64,000 nt of DNA, taken from assembly GCF_001699815.1 (NCBI RefSeq), contig NZ_MCGB01000057.1:434001-498000 (forward strand), in the 5' to 3' direction. Both the position numbers and the translations under genes were made by a program. Shown piece by piece: positions 58,790-64,000 of this stretch. Under the pieces are notes generated by a model. It was not told the DNA's origin. It did no database searches and was given only the letters and a program-made list of their open reading frames with translations. Within the stretch, counting starts at the first letter, position 1. Every line of letters begins with the position of its first letter. This stretch comes from Ralstonia pickettii. Lineage in GTDB: Bacteria > Pseudomonadota > Gammaproteobacteria > Burkholderiales > Burkholderiaceae.

Positions 58790-61718
58790 CGATATGTTGG
58801 TAGGTCACGGTTTGCGCGGCGGCTCCTGTCAGATCAACGCGCACGGTGTTGTCTTGTGCGCGGGCGGTGCGCGCCGGGTTGCCATTGACCTTCACGCGGC
58901 AGGCTCCTGCGTTGGCCAGACGAACAAACGGCTTGTAGTAGCCACCCGCCTCGAAACTCAACGCATTGCCGTTTCGTGCGAAGTTGCGCACGAAGGCTGC
59001 GGCTTCTGCAATGTATGCAGGCTTCGACGATTCTGCTTCAGGTGCGAGCGTAAAGCGTGCGGCCCCATCATCGAGATGGATATAGATACCGCCCGCTGCC
59101 TTGTCATACCCCACCACCCCCTGGGCATCCGCCATGCGCGGCGTGCCGCGGGCCATCCAGCGCAGTTCGCGCAGGTCGCCATCGCCGCGCACCAACCAAG
59201 TGTTGCCATCCCCGACTTCTCTGGCGATGGCCATGTTGCGGAAGTCCAGCACCTTGACCACATACTCGGTCGAATAGATCGGGAACACGGGCCGCGACAA
59301 CGCGTAGTCATAGACCTTCTTCAAGGCCTTGAGCGACGCAAGCTTGGTGCCCGAATACATGTGGTAGTAGATGTTGATCGGCTTGAAGCGATAGGGCGTG
59401 TCAGTCAACTGCAGCGTTTCAATCAGGCGGTCGAACCCATAGAACGGTCCGGTCCAATCGTTTGTATAGACGTTCTCGTTCTGGTTGGGCGCAAACACTT
59501 GGTAAGCCCCTGGGCCCTTGTCGATGCCCAGTGGCGCAATCTCTGTCCATGATGGCGAACTGCGCGTGATGGTGGTATCGCCCCCGTTCAGGTTGAGCAC
59601 GCCTGCATCCCAAGCCATGCGCACGGCAATCTCGGGGGGCTGGCAGTCGCCCGACCACTGCAGGAGCTTCACGCGCTTGCCAGGCGGTGCCAGGCGCGCG
59701 TTGATGTAGTTGATGGAGCCTGATATCTCGCGGTCGAGACTGAACTTGTAGCCCGGAATGGACAGGGCGAATGCAGTGTCGCCACCGCCCTTGTCCGCAC
59801 CTGGGCCTTCCTTGGTCCGATCTCCTGCCGCGCCGGGCACCGTGCGGCTCCAATCAAACGGGTGCGAGTAGGTATGCGTGCCCAGCTCGACGTACGGCAA
59901 CGCGAACATCTGGCGCGCAATCGCTTCCAGGCGCGGCGTCAGCTTGGGGTAAAGGCCGCTTGCGCCCACCTCGCCTTCGATGATCGACAGCGTAGTGGGG
60001 ATGCGGTACTTCTCCCACACGTCCTGCAGCAGCGCCTCGCCGGAATATTCGGGGCCGGGAAACTCGGCGCGCGAGGCAAAGCCGTCGCCGTCCACGTGCA
60101 CGAGCATGAGCCGGCGGCCGTTTTCAGAGGTCACGTCGGGGATCGGCATGTCAGGCAGCGCAAGCGCCCGGCGCAGGAACTCGATCGGCTGCACGACCCA
60201 CCGCGCCTGCTCAACGGTGTCCATCGAGAACACCGCATACGGATTCAGTACGTAGCCGCCCCAATCCGTAATGGCAGCGGCATCAAACTCAAAGTTGCCC
60301 GACTTCAGCCGCAGCAGCGACTGCCCGTTCGCGCTCACCTGAATCGGCTGGGCCTCACGGCGCTCCGGTTGCGGCGCCATCTCAAAACCCATCATCTTGT
60401 CTTGCGACACCACCGACAGCGGCCCGGTGGCACGGCCACGCACAAGCTGCAGCTTGAACATGTCGGCCATGCTGCCGTCCACCGGCAGGCCGAACTGGTT
60501 CAGGAAGGCGATGTGCACACCGTCATGAATACGTTGTCGCACCCACGACGATAGCGCTGCCACCTGCTTGATCGGACTGGTGTTCACCCACACCACCACG
60601 CCGGCGTAGCGGTCGGGCGGTACCGCAGCGGGCAGCGGCTTGTTGATGTCGGCGTACTCGACGTCGTAGCCAAGAAAATTGAGCGGCGTGGCCACAAAGC
60701 GCACGCCCTCGCTGGTGTCAATGGTGGTCCGCGGGTCGCGGTCCTGCAGGATCAACACCTTGCGCGGCAACACCTCGATGCGCCCCACGCCAATGGTCGA
60801 CAAGTCTGGATCGGTCACATACGGCACCACGCCCTGCGCCTTGATGCGCTTGGCCGTTTCCCGCGCGCAGGCACGGTCGGTCGGCGGGCAGTAGTCGATG
60901 GCGATAACCGGCAGGCGGTACTCGTCGCGAATCTTGCGTACATGGCCCATCAGCCATTCGCGGTCCGCATCGTTCACTTGCTTGTACTGCTTGCTGCCCT
61001 GGTCCCAGCCGCGATACAGCGATTCAAACGCCACCGCATAGGCGAGGTCGTGCACCTGCGGCAGGATTTCAAAGCCGCGATTGAAGATCAGCCTGGCCTC
61101 CGGATAGCGTGCCTTGATGGCGCGAATCACGCGCACCATGCCGGCTTCCTGGGCCGCACGTGAGGCGTCGTCCTTGGCCACCAACTGATACGAGTCGAGC
61201 GTATCGAGGAAAAAGCCACGGTAGCCCTTGTCCCACAGCGGCTTGATGACGTGATCGACATAAAACGCCGGCCACTCGGGCTGGGTCTGGTCCACCACGC
61301 GCGACGCCCACGCCTCGTTGCGGCCCAGCAGCCAGGTCTTGGGCAGATCCTTGTACCAGCGGCGCTCGGGCGTGACCTCGCCCACGCTCACGTAGGCGTA
61401 CCACTGCGTCTTTGGCGTCTTGAACTGCGATGGATCGAACCCGTGGTCAGGCTCCACCACGACCGCATCGAACGCGCGCAACTGCGCCACGGGCGGTTTG
61501 TCGCCGTAGAACCACGCGATGTTCGGCGCGTTGACCGAAACTGAAGCTGTTACCCCTGACGCCCCGGAGCCGGTGGTGGCAGGCGCTTGTTGAGCAAGCG
61601 TCACACAAGGCATCGAAACGGTGGCGGCCAAAAGAAGCCCAGCCCACCGTGCGATCGTCCCTGCCGTATTCCCCCGTTTCCCCCCGGTGCGCCGCTGTAA
61701 ACGGCTGAGAACCCACAT
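58776..61718 (-). CDS. pelA: Pel deacetylase and glycosidase PelA
   Basis: A 980-residue periplasmic bifunctional enzyme. After a signal sequence (WAGLLLAATVSMPCVTLA) comes a GH114/GH166-like hydrolase domain (about 65-320) with AYVSVGEV, GFFLDTLDSY (Asp172) and AFESLYRG (Glu232). The CE4-like deacetylase domain follows with HVDGDGF (Asp543, Asp545) and GTHTYSH (His615, His619). It partly de-N-acetylates and can trim Pel. GGAG lies about 11 nt upstream of the ATG at 61718; Met at 61775 is an alternative. First gene of the operon. Confidence 0.95.
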   Translation of the reverse strand: MWVLSRLQRRTGGKRGNTAGTIARWAGLLLAATVSMPCVTLAQQAPATTGSGASGVTASVSVNAPNIAWFYGDKPPVAQLRAFDAVVVEPDHGFDPSQFKTPKTQWYAYVSVGEVTPERRWYKDLPKTWLLGRNEAWASRVVDQTQPEWPAFYVDHVIKPLWDKGYRGFFLDTLDSYQLVAKDDASRAAQEAGMVRVIRAIKARYPEARLIFNRGFEILPQVHDLAYAVAFESLYRGWDQGSKQYKQVNDADREWLMGHVRKIRDEYRLPVIAIDYCPPTDRACARETAKRIKAQGVVPYVTDPDLSTIGVGRIEVLPRKVLILQDRDPRTTIDTSEGVRFVATPLNFLGYDVEYADINKPLPAAVPPDRYAGVVVWVNTSPIKQVAALSSWVRQRIHDGVHIAFLNQFGLPVDGSMADMFKLQLVRGRATGPLSVVSQDKMMGFEMAPQPERREAQPIQVSANGQSLLRLKSGNFEFDAAAITDWGGYVLNPYAVFSMDTVEQARWVVQPIEFLRRALALPDMPIPDVTSENGRRLMLVHVDGDGFASRAEFPGPEYSGEALLQDVWEKYRIPTTLSIIEGEVGASGLYPKLTPRLEAIARQMFALPYVELGTHTYSHPFDWSRTVPGAAGDRTKEGPGADKGGGDTAFALSIPGYKFSLDREISGSINYINARLAPPGKRVKLLQWSGDCQPPEIAVRMAWDAGVLNLNGGDTTITRSSPSWTEIAPLGIDKGPGAYQVFAPNQNENVYTNDWTGPFYGFDRLIETLQLTDTPYRFKPINIYYHMYSGTKLASLKALKKVYDYALSRPVFPIYSTEYVVKVLDFRNMAIAREVGDGNTWLVRGDGDLRELRWMARGTPRMADAQGVVGYDKAAGGIYIHLDDGAARFTLAPEAESSKPAYIAEAAAFVRNFARNGNALSFEAGGYYKPFVRLANAGACRVKVNGNPARTARAQDNTVRVDLTGAAAQTVTYQHIDVVC

Positions 61719-62096
61719 GAACTGGCACTCCGCTATGCAACTATGTGCATCAATTGGGCCGATCTGCGCCGGCACTGAAGATCGGCGCCTGTGATGACGC
61801 CGTTCGAACTGCTATTTTTCTTCACGGTTGCCGCCCGCAAACGCAGGCCCCGCAAGGCATCCCGAGACAATGTGTCCGAAGGTGAAGTATCGCCGATGCC
61901 ATGGGTACACGGCAAACCACATTTTTGATGACCGGGTACCCTCCTCGGACATAAACAATTGTTTGAGATCACCCGCGCACGCCGCGGTTTGACAAAGCGA
62001 TTGGGGCTGCACCATGATCAGCCGAAGCCACATTTCACGCGCCCGAGCAGTTGTCGCTGCGCAACGACGCGACTTGCCCGGACGGCCCCTGCCATC
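61719..62096. promoter_or_regulatory. divergent promoter region between pelA and the CNNM gene
   Basis: 378 bp that must hold the pel promoter. Visible structure: CCGATCT-N13-AGATCGG (61759-61785) 41 bp upstream of the pelA ATG; TGTCCGA (61873-61879) opposed by TCGGACA (61945-61951); and the 12-bp palindrome AAACAATTGTTT (61953-61964). I see no FleQ-box match and no clear -35/-10 pair. A start for the CNNM gene further upstream (61959) is unsupported. Confidence 0.5.
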
Positions 62097-63413
62097 ATGT
62101 CCGCCCTCCTCCTTGCCCTGCTGATCCTGATCAGCGCCTTTTTTTCCGCTTCCGAAATCGCCCTCACGGCATCGCGGCGCACACGTCTGCAAACCTTGGC
62201 AGACGACGGCGACACCCGCGCCCTGCGCGTGCTGCAGCTCAAGGACATGCCTGGCAACTTCTTCACAGTGGTGCAGATCGGGGTAAACGCGGTGGCCATC
62301 CTGGCCGGTGTCATCGGCGACAGCCAGATCTCGGGGCCGCTGGCCGCGGGGCTGAGTGACTGGCTGCCGGCTGCCCGCGCCGAACGTATCGGCAGCATCG
62401 CCGGCTTCGTCATCGTGACGGGGCTGTTCATTCTCTTTGCCGATCTGCTGCCCAAGCGCCTGGCCGTGCTTTACCCCGAGCGCTGTGCGATGTCGATCAT
62501 CGGCCCGATGCAGTCGTGCTTGCGCGTGTTGCGGCCGGTGGTATGGCTGTTCAACGGCGCGGCCGACATGTTCCTCAAGCTGTTTGGCGTACCGACGCAC
62601 CGCGTCGACCAGATCACCACCGAAGACATCGCCGCCATGGTGGGCGCGGGCGCGCAAGCCGGCGTGCTGCGCAAGCACGAGCTGGCGATGATCGAAAACG
62701 TGTTCGAGCTGGAATCGCGCACCATCACCTCTGTGATGACCGTGCGCGACGAGGTGATCTACTTCACGGTGGACGAGCCGGTGGAGTCAATCAAGATGAA
62801 GATCATCGCGCAGCCGCACGCGGAATACCTCGTCTGCCGCGAAGACATCGACTCGGTGCTCGGCTTCATCGCGTCCAAGGACATCCTGCAGCAGATCCTG
62901 TCGGAAGAGTCCTCCGCCGTGATCCGCAACATCAGCAAGCATTACGACAAGAACCTGCTCGTGCTGCCGGACACGCTCAACCTGTCACAGGCCCTCGCGC
63001 GCTTTCGCGAGATGCACGAGCGCTTTGGCGCGGTGGTCAACGAATACGGGCTGGTGGTGGGTGTGGTGACGCTCGACGACATTGTCGGCGCGGTAATGGG
63101 CGACATCCTGTACCTGGGCGAAGACGAGCAGATCGTGCGCCGCGATGACGGCTCCTGCCTGATCGACGGTGTCACGCCGCTGGGCGACGTGAAACGCGCC
63201 TTCGACCTCGACGACCTGCCCGGCGAACACCACGTCGAAACCCTCGCTGGGCTGGTCATCTACGCGCTCAAGCGCATTCCCAAGAAAAGCGAGACCGTCG
63301 ACATCGGGCCGCTGCATATTGAAGTGCTCGACATCGACAACCACCGGATCGATCAGTTGCTGGTTTCGCGGCGCATCGATCCGCTCGCGGCGGCCGCGCC
63401 CTCGGCGTCGTGA
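62097..63413 (+). CDS. CNNM/CBS-domain membrane protein (HlyC/CorC family)
   Basis: A 438-residue protein: DUF21/CNNM transmembrane domain (about 1-190, starting with MSALLLALLILISAFFSASEIALTASRRTRL), a pair of CBS domains (about 205-330) and a C-terminal CorC_HlyC domain (about 350-425). Family members export or sense magnesium or cobalt, or protect against ionic stress. The ATG at 62097 lacks a strong ribosome binding site but fits the family start; the open frame upstream encodes basic non-homologous sequence. Its last 61 bp overlap the convergent decarboxylase-family gene. Confidence 0.88.
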   Translation: MSALLLALLILISAFFSASEIALTASRRTRLQTLADDGDTRALRVLQLKDMPGNFFTVVQIGVNAVAILAGVIGDSQISGPLAAGLSDWLPAARAERIGSIAGFVIVTGLFILFADLLPKRLAVLYPERCAMSIIGPMQSCLRVLRPVVWLFNGAADMFLKLFGVPTHRVDQITTEDIAAMVGAGAQAGVLRKHELAMIENVFELESRTITSVMTVRDEVIYFTVDEPVESIKMKIIAQPHAEYLVCREDIDSVLGFIASKDILQQILSEESSAVIRNISKHYDKNLLVLPDTLNLSQALARFREMHERFGAVVNEYGLVVGVVTLDDIVGAVMGDILYLGEDEQIVRRDDGSCLIDGVTPLGDVKRAFDLDDLPGEHHVETLAGLVIYALKRIPKKSETVDIGPLHIEVLDIDNHRIDQLLVSRRIDPLAAAAPSAS

Positions 63414-63823
63414 GCGGCAAACACTTCCTTGGCGGCAAACATGCCGTTGAGTGCCGCCGGAAAGCCCGCGTATAGCGCCATCTGCAGGATCGTCTCGGTG
63501 ATCTCCTTTCGCGTGAGCCCCACGTTGAGGCCCGCCGCAATGTGCACCTTCAACTGCGGTGCCGCGTTGCCCAGCGCCGTGAGCGCGGCAATGGTGGCGA
63601 TCTCGCGCTCACGCAGCGTCAGCCCCGGGCGGCTATAGACGTCGCCAAAGCCGAACTCGACGACGTAGCGGCCGAGGTCGGGCGAAATATCGGCCAAGGC
63701 CTCGACCACGCGCTCGCCGGCAACATCATCGACTTCCTTGAGCTTTTGCCAGCCCCGTGCGTAGCGGTCGTCCTGCAGATTGGCGTGGTTTGCGGCTTGT
63801 GCGGTGTGCGTGGTCGGGGTCAT
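63353..63823 (-). CDS. carboxymuconolactone decarboxylase-family protein
   Basis: A 156-residue AhpD-fold protein: GDVYSRPGLTLREREIATIAAL, then GLTRKEITETILQMALYAGFPAALNGMFAAKEVF. It lacks the Cys-x2-Cys of AhpD peroxidases and resembles the CMD family more than PcaC, so its reaction is unknown. Start at MTPTTHTAQ has GAGG 8 nt upstream. The 3' end overlaps the convergent CNNM gene by 61 bp, and its 5' end overlaps the partial regulator gene by about 98 bp. Confidence 0.85.
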   Translation of the reverse strand: MTPTTHTAQAANHANLQDDRYARGWQKLKEVDDVAGERVVEALADISPDLGRYVVEFGFGDVYSRPGLTLREREIATIAALTALGNAAPQLKVHIAAGLNVGLTRKEITETILQMALYAGFPAALNGMFAAKEVFAAHDAEGAAAASGSMRRETSN

Positions 63824-64000
63824 GTGCGTCCTCGTTCGGTTGGCGTTTTGGCTGGTGCTTCGATTTGACAGATGGGGAAGCAGAGCCCTTCGCGCCTTCC
63901 GCGGCTTCAATCCGTGCCCGGATGCCGTCGTAGACAACGAGTTTGACGCGCAGCACGGCCAGCGTCTCGGCCCGCGCGCGCAGCTCCGCTTCCAGCGCCG
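63726..64000 (-). CDS. C-terminal part of a probable MerR-family regulator (continues past the window)
   Basis: The frame is open from the window end: ALEAELRARAETLAVL then RVKLVVYDGIRARIEAAEG, a coiled-coil-like heptad typical of the dimerisation helix at the end of MerR regulators. A basic, Lys/His/Pro-rich tail follows to the stop at 63726, overlapping the decarboxylase-family start by about 98 bp. MerR-CMD gene pairs are common in this group (recall). The DNA-binding part is outside the window, so the call rests on the coiled coil and context. Confidence 0.5.
   Translation of the reverse strand, partial: ALEAELRARAETLAVLRVKLVVYDGIRARIEAAEGAKGSASPSVKSKHQPKRQPNEDAHDPDHAHRTSRKPRQSAGRPLRTGLAKAQGSR

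Overview
The window is GC-rich DNA with dense, operon-packed genes typical of a free-living betaproteobacterium of the family Burkholderiaceae. Gene content and order (xseB-ispA-dxs; polA and thrB around a small secreted protein; pobA beside pca genes with an ABC importer; a lone second infA) point to Ralstonia, most likely a pickettii-like environmental lineage. This is inference from protein families, not a database match. I see no rRNA, tRNA, CRISPR array, insertion sequence or prophage. The first gene (tsaD) and the last (a MerR-like regulator) are cut by the window edges.

Region 1 (0-24.5 kb) is mostly core housekeeping: tsaD, folE2, the isoprenoid genes dxs and ispA with xseB, a solitary Rieske oxygenase, a DMT-family exporter, a tandem-rhodanese sulfurtransferase, a ZIP metal transporter, a Tat-signal dienelactone hydrolase, a type II NADH dehydrogenase, polA, a LOG-family protein, a DUF2782-like protein, thrB, a BPSS1780-type membrane protein, a uvrD-family helicase, valS and galU. 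Region 2 (24.6-28.4 kb) carries two secreted glycosidase-like proteins (a clan GH-A-like protein and a GH114-like lipoprotein) on either side of a stand-alone infA and a small unknown gene.

Region 3 (28.3-41.7 kb) is a protocatechuate/4-hydroxybenzoate catabolic island. It has pobA with a divergent LysR regulator, a periplasmic binding protein, and a ten-gene minus-strand block pcaI-pcaJ-pcaF-pcaB-pcaD-pcaC-livH-livM-livG-livF, with the IclR regulator pcaR divergent at its head. Uptake (ABC importer) and breakdown to succinyl-CoA plus acetyl-CoA are encoded together, but the ring-cleaving dioxygenase pcaHG is absent. Tandem GTTC-N7-GAAC dyads, 19 bp apart, lie both upstream of the binding-protein gene and in the pcaI/pcaR interval. 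A separate four-fold GCGAT array lies between pobA and lysR.

Region 4 (41.8-48.6 kb) has a small secreted unknown, a complete polar amino-acid ABC importer (binding protein, two permeases, ATPase), a second orphan glutamate/aspartate-type binding protein, dadA, and a 0.5-kb repeat-rich spacer.

Region 5 (48.6-61.8 kb) is a complete pelABCDEFG operon for Pel, a cationic partially deacetylated galactosamine polysaccharide of biofilms. It has an apparently intact c-di-GMP I-site in PelD. A CNNM/CBS membrane protein and a carboxymuconolactone-decarboxylase-family/MerR pair close the window. I found no convincing new multi-gene system. The most notable observations are the two operator architectures in the aromatic island, the GH114 lipoprotein that shares motifs with PelA's glycosidase domain, and the repeat/terminator array behind pelG.
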